From assembly GCA_041494885.1 (NCBI GenBank), contig JBGQBO010000010.1, positions 71,438 to 135,437 of the forward strand: 64,000 nucleotides of DNA, written 5' to 3'. A program made the position numbers and the translations under genes. The stretch's first letter is position 1; each line of letters starts with the position of its first letter. Shown here one piece after another: positions 42,198 through 51,905 of this stretch. Origin of the DNA: JAIQFV01 sp041494885. Its GTDB lineage: Bacteria; Acidobacteriota; Terriglobia; JAIQFV01. The notes under the pieces are model-generated. The model worked only from the letters and a program-made list of their open reading frames with translations. It did no database searches and had not been told where the DNA came from.

Positions 42198-42926
42198 TCA
42201 CCCCAGCTTAGAGTGCAACGACCGCACAAACCGCCGAAGGGAGGATGGCTTCCGGGATCTGTCCAGGGTGGGGCAACCGCTGGTGATTGAGCTGGGTTCT
42301 TCCATCGGTCTTTTCTCGATGACCAGGAGGCTATTGTAGTAATGCAGCGAATGAATGGATCTCGTCAGATCGGACACCGCCAGCTTCCTCGGTTCCTTGG
42401 AGTGCCAGGCGTGGATGGAATCAATGAAACCCTTGCTATATTCGATGAAGGTTCCTTTTCTTCGAAAGCCCCCCCCGAACTTCCTCCAATACGAGGTGTG
42501 GAGATCCTCACACACATAGATCCCTTCCTTGTCAATATGAGGGAAAAGCACATCAAAGGTGGTGATTTGCTCGTTCATCTTGTGTCCCCCATCGTCGATG
42601 AGGATGTCGATTCTCGGAAGCGTTTTTGCCAGGACTCTCAGAAACTTTTCATCCGATTGATCCCCGATAAAAATTGAAATCTGTTCTTCTTCCAGTTGCT
42701 TGCAGTTGGGATCAACATCCACTCCATAGATCCTGGACCTGGGACCAAAGTAGCTTTTCCACATTTGGAGAGAGCCCCCGTCGAACACCCCGATTTCCAC
42801 CAAGTGAACATCGGTCCCCCTGAACCTTGAAAAATGGCGGTCATAGATCTCAAGGTAGTGCTTCCATTTGACCGTGCGGTTACTCGTATTCTTCTGAAAG
42901 TACTTTTGCAAATCGTTCAAATTCAT
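42198..42926 (-). CDS. Class I SAM-dependent methyltransferase (Methyltransf_24-like)
   Basis: A 242-aa protein. VHLVEIGVFDGGSLQMWKSYFG is motif I, IYGVDVDPNCKQLEEE the acidic loop, FIGDQSDEKFL motif II and IDILIDDGGHKMNEQITTFDVLFPHI the motif IV region with DDGGH, typical of the group near mycinamicin-type and cephalosporin-hydroxylase-like methyltransferases. Substrate unknown. It is divergent from a family 2 glycosyltransferase, suggesting a small surface-polysaccharide or natural-product remnant. Confidence 0.85.
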   Translation of the reverse strand: MNLNDLQKYFQKNTSNRTVKWKHYLEIYDRHFSRFRGTDVHLVEIGVFDGGSLQMWKSYFGPRSRIYGVDVDPNCKQLEEEQISIFIGDQSDEKFLRVLAKTLPRIDILIDDGGHKMNEQITTFDVLFPHIDKEGIYVCEDLHTSYWRKFGGGFRRKGTFIEYSKGFIDSIHAWHSKEPRKLAVSDLTRSIHSLHYYNSLLVIEKRPMEEPSSITSGCPTLDRSRKPSSLRRFVRSLHSKLG

Positions 42927-43207
42927 GCTCCCCGATGGATTCGAAACATCTTCGCGAGTCCCTGCGCGTTTGTTGCTCTGGTGGCACTGATCTCGATATC
43001 CATATGATTCAGGAACCGCAATTCTAGCACAGCTCCGCGTAACAGAGAGGTGGTCCCCGTGGATGAGCGCCCCGCCAAGGCGTTCGAGCCTTTACGGCTT
43101 TGGAAGTCTCATTTATTATGGATCCGGATCCATGGCGCAGGTTTTCGAGCACCGCGTCAGAAATCAGCGCTCTTCACAAGTAATCTTCTAGAGATCTCAT
43201 CATCCTC

Positions 43208-44218
43208 ATGGACGACGTCAGCATCGTCATACCAAACTGGAACGGGCGAAACCTGCTCCAACGGTTTCTTCCCTCTGTGTCCATCGCCGCCAGCCGGTAC
43301 CAGGAGCAATTCGGAAAAAAGGTGGAAATAGTTGTTGTGGATGATGGGAGCACGGACGACAGTGTGGGGTGGTTTACAAGAGAATATGGCGAGGCCCCAC
43401 GGATGTACCTCGTGGTGCGCCCCAAAAACGGCGGCTTTGTCCCTGCCGCCAACAGCGGTTTTGCAGCGGTCCGCCACCGGATCGTTTTCCTGATCAATAA
43501 CGATGTGAGTGTGTCTCCCGATGCCATCGCCCCGTTGGTCCGCCATTTCGAGGACGAAAAAGTATTTGCTGTTTGCTGCAAAGCCTACCGGATAGAAACC
43601 AACGAGGTCGATGGAGCCGGAAAACTGGGCACTTTTAAGAATGGCTTTTGGCGTGTGTTTGAAAACTACGAGATTCGAGATGAACAAAAATCCCACCCTG
43701 GCAGGCGTTGGCCATCGTTTTTCGGGAGCGGTGGCTACACGGCTTACGACGGGAACAAGCTCTCTCTGCTCGGCGGATTCAACAAACTGCTGGCTCCCTA
43801 CTATTGGGAAGACGTCGAGATCTGCTATCGCGCCTGGAAACGCGGATGGGTCGTGGAGTATGAGCCGGAGAGCACGGTGTACCATCTCGGCAGCGCCACG
43901 ATGAAGAAAGAGATCCCTGAAGCCCGGCTCCGCGTCGCATCGGAACGAAACCGACTACTGATGACCTGGGTCAATCTGCATGATTCTTTCTGGTTCAGTC
44001 AGCATGTGGCTTGGCTGGGATTAAAGTTGCTGGGAGCTGCGTTGACCTTGGATCTGCAAATGTGGCGGTCTTTCTACCAGGCGCTATGCCGGCTCCCGGA
44101 AGTACTCCCCGCCCGAAGGATTGAGAGATCTGCTTCCGTTCGCTCGGATCGCGAGATCGCGGCGATCTTTGAAAACATAGGGGTAAGCACCAACAGCACG
44201 AAGGTCAATGATGAGTGA
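43208..44218 (+). CDS. Family 2 glycosyltransferase
   Basis: A 336-aa GT-A-fold enzyme. VSIVIPNWNGRNLLQRFL opens it, VVVDDGSTDDSVGWF carries the nucleotide-sugar contact, FLINNDVSVSPDAI holds the DxD-like metal site (NDV), and YYWEDVEICYRAWKRGW carries the ED catalytic motif. Donor and acceptor unknown; rhamnosyl or similar cell-surface transfer is common in this group. ATG 43208. Convergent with the lactate dehydrogenase gene. Confidence 0.9.
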   Translation: MDDVSIVIPNWNGRNLLQRFLPSVSIAASRYQEQFGKKVEIVVVDDGSTDDSVGWFTREYGEAPRMYLVVRPKNGGFVPAANSGFAAVRHRIVFLINNDVSVSPDAIAPLVRHFEDEKVFAVCCKAYRIETNEVDGAGKLGTFKNGFWRVFENYEIRDEQKSHPGRRWPSFFGSGGYTAYDGNKLSLLGGFNKLLAPYYWEDVEICYRAWKRGWVVEYEPESTVYHLGSATMKKEIPEARLRVASERNRLLMTWVNLHDSFWFSQHVAWLGLKLLGAALTLDLQMWRSFYQALCRLPEVLPARRIERSASVRSDREIAAIFENIGVSTNSTKVNDE

Positions 44219-44263
44219 CGACCGAGTTCGTTCGAACGCGATCGGGGCCATCCACCGGGGTGC

Positions 44264-44292
44264 CGCAGGCATGCGTTCTTTGCATGCCTGCG
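44264..44292. terminator. Strong hairpin between convergent genes
   Basis: A perfect 10-bp stem GCAGGCATGC / GCATGCCTGC (44265-44274, 44282-44291), extended by one more C-G pair, closes a GTTCTTT loop. It lies midway between the glycosyltransferase and the lactate dehydrogenase ends and could serve both strands. Confidence 0.5.
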
Positions 44293-44378
44293 CTTCTGAA
44301 ATCAAGGATAGACAAGAATGGCTCGAAGTTGAGGCATGCGTGACAAGGGAATGGCCTTGAAGGACGCGTTCAAATGAT

Positions 44379-47318
44379 TCAAATGCGGCCCCTCGTTCCT
44401 TGACGTATTTCTTTTTCCCGTGTCGCTTGCTCGAGCAGGTAAAGGTAGGAGCGGTATACCTGTCCCGTGGCGCGGGTCATTCCGATCTCACAGGTGCGGC
44501 TGCTCGAGTAGAAGCCGTCCTGAGATCCCTTGCTGAGCTCCTCAGCTTCGAGCCGGGTCGCGGATTCAGTGAGTTCCGGAAATAAAAACCCCCGGTCGCC
44601 CGCAAATCCACAACAGCCCGCATTGAGCGGTACCACCACCCTTTCGCTGCAGGCCGAAGCCAGCGCAGTGAGCTTGGGTGAAAGATTCATCTTGACCAAA
44701 GAGCAGACGGGATGGAGCGCCACTGATTTCACTTTTCGGGTGATGGTCAGCCGGGGCAGAAGTTCGTCGTGGACAAAGGCAACACTGTCCAGGATTTTGA
44801 GCTGATCAAATTTCTTCTGATTGTCACCCGTCAGATGGGATCGGCCAGTGGTAAGGCCGTAAGCACACGGGCTGGTGTCCACCACCACGGGAAGCTTTCC
44901 ACGATCGGACCAATCCCAGAACCGCTCGATGGCACGATTCAGGGCGACCTCATGGGCAGCCTCATACCCCTTCGATGAAAAGGGGACACCGCAGCAGGTG
45001 CCTCCGATCTTTGGGGGAATGAAGATCTCTTTTCCAGCGCGGCGTGCCACGGTGACGAAGGCTTCCATGAGCGACAGATCATCGGGCTCACCCGGCAGTC
45101 GGCCCATGACTCGCGAAATGCAAGCGGGAAAATAGACAGCCTGGGACCCTTCCCGCCGGCAGCCCGGAATGCGGCGGGAAGGTCGTGGAACATCGGGTGT
45201 CCAGAGTGGAATAGGTTTTTTCAACAGGGCGCGAACGGCGCGGGTCATGCCCGTCATTGCGCCCGCACCGAGTAAAGTCTGCAGCGCGTGACCCAGTGTG
45301 AGTCCGAGACGCATCGAGCGCTCCACCAGGCCGAAATGCTCCGCCAGGTAGCGCGCGATCCCGTGGGCCGAAGGCGAATGGCGAAGTTTGCGCAGGCGCT
45401 TTGTGAGTTGTCCCGTATCGATCGAGACGGGACATGCCGTGGCGCACAGTCCATCCACGGCACAGGTATCCAGCGCCATGTAAGGAAATTCGGCTTCCAA
45501 TCCGGACAGGAGGCTCGGGTCGCGGTCGCTCTTCTTGAGCCGCTCGATCTCGCGCCGCACCACGATGCGTTGACGCGGCGTCAGCGTCAGGTCGCGGCTC
45601 GGGCACTTGGATTCGCAGTAGCCGCACTCGATGCACTTGTCCACTTCCTCCTCTACCACGGGCATGCGCTTGAGGTCCGCCAGATGCGCCGCGGGATCCG
45701 GATTGATGATGACGCCCGGGTTCAGCAAATTGTCGGGATCCACGAGATCTTTCAGCCGCTTCATGATCGCGTACGCCTCGCGCCCCCATTCCGCTTCCAC
45801 AAACGGAGCCATGTTGCGGCCGGTGCCATGCTCTCCCTTGAGCGCGCCATCGTAGCGTTCGACCACCAGCCGCACCACGTCGTCCATGAAGCGTGCGTAC
45901 TGATCCACGGCGGTCTGGTCGTTGAAGGATTGTGTGATCACGAAATGCAGATTGCCATCCTTGGCATGGCCGAAGATGATCCCTTTCTCATAGCCGTGCT
46001 TCCCGAAGAGTCGCTGCAGCTCCAGGGTGGCATCGGCGAGCCGTTCAATGGGAAAAGCGACATCCTCGATGATCACGGTGGTCCCGCTTTCTCGCACCGC
46101 GCCCACCGAAGGGAACATACCCTGTCGGATCTTCCAGAGCGCCGCTTGCTCCGATGGTTCATGTGTGAAGAGCGGCGGTTCCACCAAATGGAGTCCCTCG
46201 ATCGCTTGGTGTGCCTTGGCTTCAAGAGCGGCCCGATCGGCCTCCGCCGCCGCCTGGAACTCGGCGAGCACGCCCGTGGCGCCCTCCGCAAGCTTCCTAA
46301 TCGAGGGGGGGATCCCGGGTTGGTCTTCCACCGAACGCAGCGCTGCGCGGTCCATGATTTCAAGAGCGGCAGCGCCGGCGTCGCGAAGGGGAACGATCGA
46401 AGCGGCCGCGGCATAGAGATCGGGAAACAGCAACAGGCCGGTGTACTTGACCGGAAGGTCGGGCACCGTGTTGAGCACGGCCTCGGCGATGAAGGCGAGT
46501 GTTCCTTCCGCCCCGATGAGCAGGTGCTGAAAGATATCCACCGGTCGGTCGAAATCAACAAAGGCGTTGAGGGAGTACCCCGTGGTGTTCTTCATGCGGT
46601 ACTTGGCGCGGATACGCTGGTGGAGTTGCGGGTTGGCTCCAATCTGTCGCTTGAGTTCTGACAGTCCTTCCACGAGGCGCGGCTCCGCCGCTCGCAACAT
46701 CTCGTCGGCGTGTGAATCGGCCGTGTTGATGACCGTTCCGGACGGAAGCACAAAGGTCAGCGAGTCGAGCGTGTGGTAGGCGTTCTGGGCCACGCCGCAA
46801 CACATCCCGCTGGAGTTGTTGGAGAGAATACCACCCATCATGCAGGCATTGATGGAAGCCGGATCAGGTCCCATCTTGACTCGATAAGGCCGCAGGGCGT
46901 GGTTGATGTGCCCTCCAATCACGCCCGGCTGGAACCGAACCCTTCGGCCCTCCTCTTCGACGCGCAACCAACGCCAGAAATGACCCACTTCGACCAGGAT
47001 CCCGTCGGTGATTGCCTGGCCGGACAAGCTGGTCCCCGCGGCCCGGAAGGTCAGGGGAAGTCGCTGCTCGTGGCTGAATCGGAAGAGGGCCTGGATCTCT
47101 TCGATCGAGCGAACCAGCACCACCGCGCGGGGGATTAGGCGGTAGAAGCTCGCATCTGCGGCAAAAGCGATGCGGTCGATGGGCCGGGTGAGGATGCGTG
47201 GGGGGTCAATGATTCGAGCGAGCGCCTGCTTCAGTACTTCGGGTGTGTGAGAAGCATCTTCTGCAGGCCGAGAGACTCGAGTATCGCCTTCTTGAGTTGA
47301 CTCTGTACGGCTGGTCAT
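44379..47318 (-). CDS. D-lactate dehydrogenase, FAD/Fe-S fusion type
   Basis: This 979-aa protein fuses a FAD-binding PCMH domain (about 60-250; FRAAGTSLSGQAITDGILVE, MGGILSNNSSGMCCG), a FAD-oxidase C-terminal domain (about 260-535; IIEDVAFPIERL, IIFGHAKDGNLHFVI), two 4Fe-4S motifs (CIECGYCESKCPSRDLT and CAVDGLCATACPVS, about 560-650) and CCG cysteine-rich domains (CCGVPFSSKG, CCGFAGDRGF). This is the GlcD/GlcF-like fusion seen in Dld-II/YdiJ proteins, which oxidise D-lactate or D-2-hydroxyglutarate and pass electrons to quinones. Its position next to the lactate permease and lutABC favours D-lactate. ATG 47318; it ends the cluster. Confidence 0.92.
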   Translation of the reverse strand: MTSRTESTQEGDTRVSRPAEDASHTPEVLKQALARIIDPPRILTRPIDRIAFAADASFYRLIPRAVVLVRSIEEIQALFRFSHEQRLPLTFRAAGTSLSGQAITDGILVEVGHFWRWLRVEEEGRRVRFQPGVIGGHINHALRPYRVKMGPDPASINACMMGGILSNNSSGMCCGVAQNAYHTLDSLTFVLPSGTVINTADSHADEMLRAAEPRLVEGLSELKRQIGANPQLHQRIRAKYRMKNTTGYSLNAFVDFDRPVDIFQHLLIGAEGTLAFIAEAVLNTVPDLPVKYTGLLLFPDLYAAAASIVPLRDAGAAALEIMDRAALRSVEDQPGIPPSIRKLAEGATGVLAEFQAAAEADRAALEAKAHQAIEGLHLVEPPLFTHEPSEQAALWKIRQGMFPSVGAVRESGTTVIIEDVAFPIERLADATLELQRLFGKHGYEKGIIFGHAKDGNLHFVITQSFNDQTAVDQYARFMDDVVRLVVERYDGALKGEHGTGRNMAPFVEAEWGREAYAIMKRLKDLVDPDNLLNPGVIINPDPAAHLADLKRMPVVEEEVDKCIECGYCESKCPSRDLTLTPRQRIVVRREIERLKKSDRDPSLLSGLEAEFPYMALDTCAVDGLCATACPVSIDTGQLTKRLRKLRHSPSAHGIARYLAEHFGLVERSMRLGLTLGHALQTLLGAGAMTGMTRAVRALLKKPIPLWTPDVPRPSRRIPGCRREGSQAVYFPACISRVMGRLPGEPDDLSLMEAFVTVARRAGKEIFIPPKIGGTCCGVPFSSKGYEAAHEVALNRAIERFWDWSDRGKLPVVVDTSPCAYGLTTGRSHLTGDNQKKFDQLKILDSVAFVHDELLPRLTITRKVKSVALHPVCSLVKMNLSPKLTALASACSERVVVPLNAGCCGFAGDRGFLFPELTESATRLEAEELSKGSQDGFYSSSRTCEIGMTRATGQVYRSYLYLLEQATREKEIRQGTRGRI

Positions 47319-47599
47319 GGCGAAGTGATGTGAAGCTTGTTAGGCGCACCAGGGACAAAACCGGAACAACCAGGATTTTGTAATTCGGATTGAATCTTTC
47401 CTCAGCTGGGTTCTCCGCGGTGGAGCATACCACCAACTCCGTATGGGAGAAAACTCTGGCCCGTGAATCGACATTTATGCTTGCCCAAGCAGTCAGCGCC
47501 ATGCTGCGGAAGAACAGGTACCCTTTGAACTTTACACTCTGACCAGCCGAATTGAAGAGGATGAGGGGAGGGGCAGCCCGGCGCCGCCCCTCCCATCGG

Positions 47600-49402
47600 T
47601 TACTTGGGTATCAGGCCAGTGAAAACATAGGCCTGGAGTAAAGCGATCAATCCAATCACGGCGGCTCCGGCGATGGAGTGCCACCACACCGTACGGAAAA
47701 TCGGACCCAGGGCATGGGAGCGCTCGTACGGATCGTCGTAGCACGCGGCGCAAGCCACCATGATCGACTGCGCATCGATCATCTTTCCCATGACGCCGCC
47801 GGTGGAATTGGTGGCCACAATCAGGATCTCGTTGAGGTGCAGTTGCTGGGCAGTGATTCTTTGAAGGCTACCGAACAGAGCGTTCGAAGCGGTGTCCGAC
47901 CCCGTGAGGAACACGCCCAACCAGCCGAGGTACGCCGCGAAGAAGGGGTACATGACGCCCGCGCTGGTGAATGCCAAGCCCAGGACGGCATCCGTCCCGG
48001 CGTACCGCGTGAGGAACCCGAGCCCGAGAACCTGTCCGATGACCAGCACCGGGATTTTCATACGCTTCAGCGTGCGGACGGTGGCCTCCCACCACTGCTT
48101 GGAGCTTAATCCCAGCACCAAACCCGACAGGAGGGCTGCCACGAACACCCCGGTCCCAGCCGCAGAGAGCCAGTTGATTCTGAATGTGGCTGCCTCCGGA
48201 GGGGCGTTGGGCGGGGCCACAGGCGGCATGCGCTGCACCTTCTTATGGAGGTCCGGCATCTCCCATACTGGCACGGAAAGCGGGCCGGAAAAGTTGGAAC
48301 CGAGGATAGTCGTTTTAATCGTGGTTCCGGCGAAGAGTTTGTCCAGACGCGATTTATTGGCCGGAAAGCCCCAAAGAGCGCAACAGATAATGAGGATCGC
48401 CCAGGGCGTCCATGCATGCGCCGTCTGGCCGAGGGTGTACGGATACTCCCACTCGGTGTCGGTCGCGTGAGCCGCCGCACCTTTCGCGTTGGCTTTGTTC
48501 TTCGCTGCCTCCCGCTCTGACCTCAGCAAGAATCTCGTCTTGGGGTGCCACACGAACCGCAGGAAGATCGCCGTACAGATGACAGAAAAAACGCCCGAGA
48601 CGACGTCGGTCATGAGGTGTGTCGCACTGGTCGAGGAGGCGAACCACTGCATCACGGCGAAGGAGAGGCCCGAACACAACGTCCCGGGCCACACCTCCCA
48701 GGCCTCTTTCCATGTTCCCCCTTCCATCAGCACAAAGGTCGTAACCAGCCAGAAGGGAACCAGGACGGAGACGAACGGGAGCTGGTGACCCGCCATGGTC
48801 GACAGCTTTAATTGATCCAGTCCACTTACTGCCGCCAGCGTTACGATGGGAGTGCCAATGGCTCCCCATGCGACGGGGGCGGTATTGGCCAGCAGGTTCA
48901 GGACGGCCGACTGGAAGGGCGAGAAGCCCAGGCCCACCATTACGGCCCCGGCGATGGCCACGGGAGTCCCAAAGCCCGAAGTCCCTTCAATGATGGCCCC
49001 GAAAGAGAAGGCGATCAAGAGCACCTGGAGGCGCCGGTCAAAGGAGATGTGAATGATGGACTCTTTCACGATCTCGAACTTTCCGGTGATGACGGTCATG
49101 GTGTAAAGAAACATGGCCGCCAGCACGATCCAGATTATTCCCAGGTATCCTGACAAAGTACCCAGGACAAACGCTGAGATCGCTGAGCCGAGCGGCATTC
49201 GGAACGCAACGCAGGACACCAGGAAAGCCGCCAGGACTCCGTAAAAAGCCGCATAGGGAGCACTGATACCAAGATGCCTTGTGCCCTGCTTGTCACGATG
49301 GGGGTGCAGCGCGATGAAATACAGCAGCACGGCAATCGGAACGGCGGCGACGAGGGTCGAAAGAAACACGCTGCCAAGGGGGTTATAGTTTTGATGGTAC
49401 AT
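47600..49402 (-). CDS. lctP: Lactate permease (LctP family)
   Basis: A 600-aa integral membrane protein with about 12 helices, from ATG 49402 behind GGGAGGTG (frame extends to 49435). Family segments: FGAIIEGTSGFGTPVAIAG, NLLANTAPVAWGAIGTPIV, FLTGSDTASNALFGSLQRITA and ATNSTGGVMGKMIDAQSI. LctP members import L-, D-lactate and glycolate with protons. It sits between lutC and the D-lactate dehydrogenase gene, so substrate uptake for the whole cluster is the likely job. Confidence 0.95.
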   Translation of the reverse strand: MYHQNYNPLGSVFLSTLVAAVPIAVLLYFIALHPHRDKQGTRHLGISAPYAAFYGVLAAFLVSCVAFRMPLGSAISAFVLGTLSGYLGIIWIVLAAMFLYTMTVITGKFEIVKESIIHISFDRRLQVLLIAFSFGAIIEGTSGFGTPVAIAGAVMVGLGFSPFQSAVLNLLANTAPVAWGAIGTPIVTLAAVSGLDQLKLSTMAGHQLPFVSVLVPFWLVTTFVLMEGGTWKEAWEVWPGTLCSGLSFAVMQWFASSTSATHLMTDVVSGVFSVICTAIFLRFVWHPKTRFLLRSEREAAKNKANAKGAAAHATDTEWEYPYTLGQTAHAWTPWAILIICCALWGFPANKSRLDKLFAGTTIKTTILGSNFSGPLSVPVWEMPDLHKKVQRMPPVAPPNAPPEAATFRINWLSAAGTGVFVAALLSGLVLGLSSKQWWEATVRTLKRMKIPVLVIGQVLGLGFLTRYAGTDAVLGLAFTSAGVMYPFFAAYLGWLGVFLTGSDTASNALFGSLQRITAQQLHLNEILIVATNSTGGVMGKMIDAQSIMVACAACYDDPYERSHALGPIFRTVWWHSIAGAAVIGLIALLQAYVFTGLIPK

Positions 49403-49774
49403 AGCACCTCCCCGCACCGATTCCGACGACGACATCCCGCCTCATCGCCGGACCAGGAACTCTTGCTAGAGGGGGTACGGACGGAAGGGCATTTCCTCCT
49501 CCCGTCCTGATACTCGAATCAAGATTCATCTCGAACCTCCAGTTTTGTTTCTCCCGGGCCTCTAGCCGGGAGGCGTTGGGTGGAGCGGTTGAACAACCAG
49601 CTAGTTGAATGTAGGGATCAAGCCAAGAATCGAATGAGGCCAATTAAGATGGTTTGGAACATGGGCCACAACATTCAATCACAAAACGGGGTTCATTCTG
49701 ACTTCTTCAGTTCCCAAGTGATGGGATGTCACATGTACCAATTACTTCGGCAGAGAGGCTTTAGCTGCTTCTCT
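49403..49774. other. Gap between lutC and lctP with a hairpin
   Basis: A stem CTCCCGG / CCGGGAG lies at 49551-49572. It could be a processing or attenuation site separating the lut genes from the permease. No open frame on the sense strand. A long antisense frame here is a shadow of lutC. Confidence 0.4.
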
Positions 49775-50413
49775 TCAATCCACAACCCAGGCGTGCAATA
49801 CCTTCGGTCCGTGCACTCCGATAGTCACGGTCAACTCGATGTCTGCGGTGCGGCTTGGGCCGGTGACAAAGACCATGTAATGACGCTGCTTGGCCTCCGC
49901 AAAAACCTCATGCAGATCGGCCCGCAAGGCGCTGGGGTGAACAATCGCCAGGTGGATGCGTGGCACGAGCGAAACCTGGCGAGGCTGCGTCGGGGAGGAA
50001 AACAAACCCAGAGTCCCGGTCTCCGGCAGCGCAAAGTCTGCTTCCGTGATGCCCAGGTCGACGTCCGCCAGGGCCGCCGCCCCGGCATCCGGGGACACGA
50101 TTTCAACTCCCAGGCTGCCCAAGCGCGAGACGAGTCCCAACTGCTCCAACCGGGAGGTACTCCACAGCGTGGCTTTGCGAACCGATTGGGAATGCACCAG
50201 CTCTTGAAGCGCCGAATCCATCTGTCCGGCTGGGACGCGCCGCGCCACCCCGGTGAGTGCGGAAATCTCGCTCAACAATCGATCAATCTCCGCGTCCCGG
50301 GACCCGGGCACCCGCGCCGCCACGAGCGGAGGGCGGCTTGAGACAGGTGCTCCCGGCGCTCGCCCCAGCGCACCCCGGACATTGCCCAAGATCGTTTCTC
50401 GACTGTCGCCCAT
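49775..50413 (-). CDS. lutC: Lactate utilisation protein C (LUD domain)
   Basis: A 212-aa LutC/YkgG-family protein, one LUD domain (EAGALLRPV-like core here as ALADVDLGITEADFALPETGTLGLFSS, with HLAIVHPSALRADLHEVF). It partners LutA and LutB in the L-lactate dehydrogenase complex. The ATG is 1 nt after the lutB stop. N-terminal ETILGNVRGALGR matches the family. Confidence 0.93.
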   Translation of the reverse strand: MGDSRETILGNVRGALGRAPGAPVSSRPPLVAARVPGSRDAEIDRLLSEISALTGVARRVPAGQMDSALQELVHSQSVRKATLWSTSRLEQLGLVSRLGSLGVEIVSPDAGAAALADVDLGITEADFALPETGTLGLFSSPTQPRQVSLVPRIHLAIVHPSALRADLHEVFAEAKQRHYMVFVTGPSRTADIELTVTIGVHGPKVLHAWVVD

Positions 50414-50414
50414 G

Positions 50415-51848
50415 TCAGCTTCTCTTTAAAGTGCTCTGGTGCTGCGACCACCAACTGCGGAATCGCGCGTTGAATACCGGCAAGGGCCGGGACATCGTCC
50501 AGCGGTTGAGCGGCGGCGGAAGGGCCGGCAGCCAACCGTCGCGACGAAATGGAACTTGGACAAGCTTGAGCAGGGAACAAGTCAGGCGATAAAGCCACGG
50601 CCGCGTCAGCACGATGGCGCCGACCCGGGCTCCCCATCGAGCGAAGCGTGAAGAAATAGCCGGTTCGATTTCATCTCCCTCCGAAACGCGGCGACGGAGA
50701 TGCAAAAGAATTTGCGGAATAGGGAGTTTCACGGGACAAATGTCGCCGCAGGCCCCGCATAATGAGGAGGCAAAAGGCAGATCCCCCGCAATCTTCGAAC
50801 CCAGCAATTGCGGGGACAGTAGAGAACCGATGGGGCCCGAGTAGACCCAACCATAGGCGTGGCCGCCCACATGGTTGTAAACCGGACAGACGTTGAGGCA
50901 CGCTCCACAGCGGATGCAAAGCAGCGTCTCCCGAGTCAGCGGATCACCCAAGGCAAGGGAGCGGCCGTTGTCCAGCAGGACGAGATGGAACTCCTGCGGG
51001 CCCTGTTCCGCCTCGGAACGCCGGGGCCCCGTGATGAACGAGGTGTACGTGGTGATCTTCTGGCCGGTGGCGCTGCGCGCCAATAACTTCAGCAGGACGG
51101 TCAGGCTTTCCCAATCCGGAACAATCTTGTCGATCCCGGCCACCGCCACGTGAACCCGCGGTAGCGTCGTGCACATCCGCCCGTTGCCCTCATTGGTCAC
51201 CATCACCAGGGTGCCCGTCTCCGCCACCAGAAAATTGGCGCCCGAGATCCCCAGGTCGGCGGCGATGAACTCCTGGCGCAGTTTTTGTCGAGCGATTTCG
51301 GCCAGGCGAATCGGATCGGCGGGGGCGTCCATGTGCAGCTTTTCTGAGAACAGAGTGGCGATTTCCTCTTTGGTCAGATGCACAGCCGGCACGATGATAT
51401 GCGATGGGCCGGTGCCTGCCATCTGGACAATGTACTCGCCCAGGTCGGTCTCCAGGGCACGGATTCCCGCCGCCTCCAGGGCATGGTTCAAGCCGATCTC
51501 CTCGGTCGCCATCGACTTCGCTTTGACCACCAACTTCACCTGATGCTGGCGTGCGATCGAGAGGACAATCTCGCGCGCTTCCGCCGCCGTGCGCGCCCAA
51601 TGGACATGCCCGCCGGCTTCAGTGACGCGCCGTTCCATCAATTCGAGGTAATGATCCAGGTGGTTGATCGCGTGGAGTCGAATGTTATGCCCGGCTTCCC
51701 GCAACTCCTCCCAATTGGCAACCTGGCCGACCACGCCGGCGCGCGTTCCCAAAAACCGGGTGGTCGCCTTGCGAACCGACGTCACCATCTGCCGCGACAC
51801 CTGCTGCGTGTTGGTGCGAAAATCAATCTGGGAAGGGCTGGGATTCAT
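50415..51848 (-). CDS. lutB: Lactate utilisation iron-sulfur protein B
   Basis: A 477-aa LutB/YkgF-family protein with an N-terminal LUD domain (about 60-300; VVKAKSMATEEIGLNHALEAAGI, GANFLVAETGTLVMVTNEGNGR) and two 4Fe-4S motifs (CIRCGACLNVCPVYNHVGGHAYGW and CGACGDICPVKLPIPQIL). It forms the electron-carrying part of the LutABC L-lactate oxidase. Starts at ATG 51848, 57 nt after lutA. Complete and typical in length. Confidence 0.95.
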   Translation of the reverse strand: MNPSPSQIDFRTNTQQVSRQMVTSVRKATTRFLGTRAGVVGQVANWEELREAGHNIRLHAINHLDHYLELMERRVTEAGGHVHWARTAAEAREIVLSIARQHQVKLVVKAKSMATEEIGLNHALEAAGIRALETDLGEYIVQMAGTGPSHIIVPAVHLTKEEIATLFSEKLHMDAPADPIRLAEIARQKLRQEFIAADLGISGANFLVAETGTLVMVTNEGNGRMCTTLPRVHVAVAGIDKIVPDWESLTVLLKLLARSATGQKITTYTSFITGPRRSEAEQGPQEFHLVLLDNGRSLALGDPLTRETLLCIRCGACLNVCPVYNHVGGHAYGWVYSGPIGSLLSPQLLGSKIAGDLPFASSLCGACGDICPVKLPIPQILLHLRRRVSEGDEIEPAISSRFARWGARVGAIVLTRPWLYRLTCSLLKLVQVPFRRDGWLPALPPPLNRWTMSRPLPVFNARFRSWWSQHQSTLKRS

Positions 51849-51905
51849 GCTCGGACTTTCTCCGATCGGTCCGGACCCGTCGGCCTGCTCCCGTGCCGGG
51901 ATGAA

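Noticed and set aside
45288..46661. 457-codon open frame antisense to the D-lactate dehydrogenase gene
   Set aside because: It mirrors a well-supported gene, is rich in His/Arg/Gly as expected from the complement of GC-rich codons, and has no family motif.
49580..50341. 253-codon plus-strand frame over lutC
   Set aside because: Antisense to an intact, well-matched LutC.
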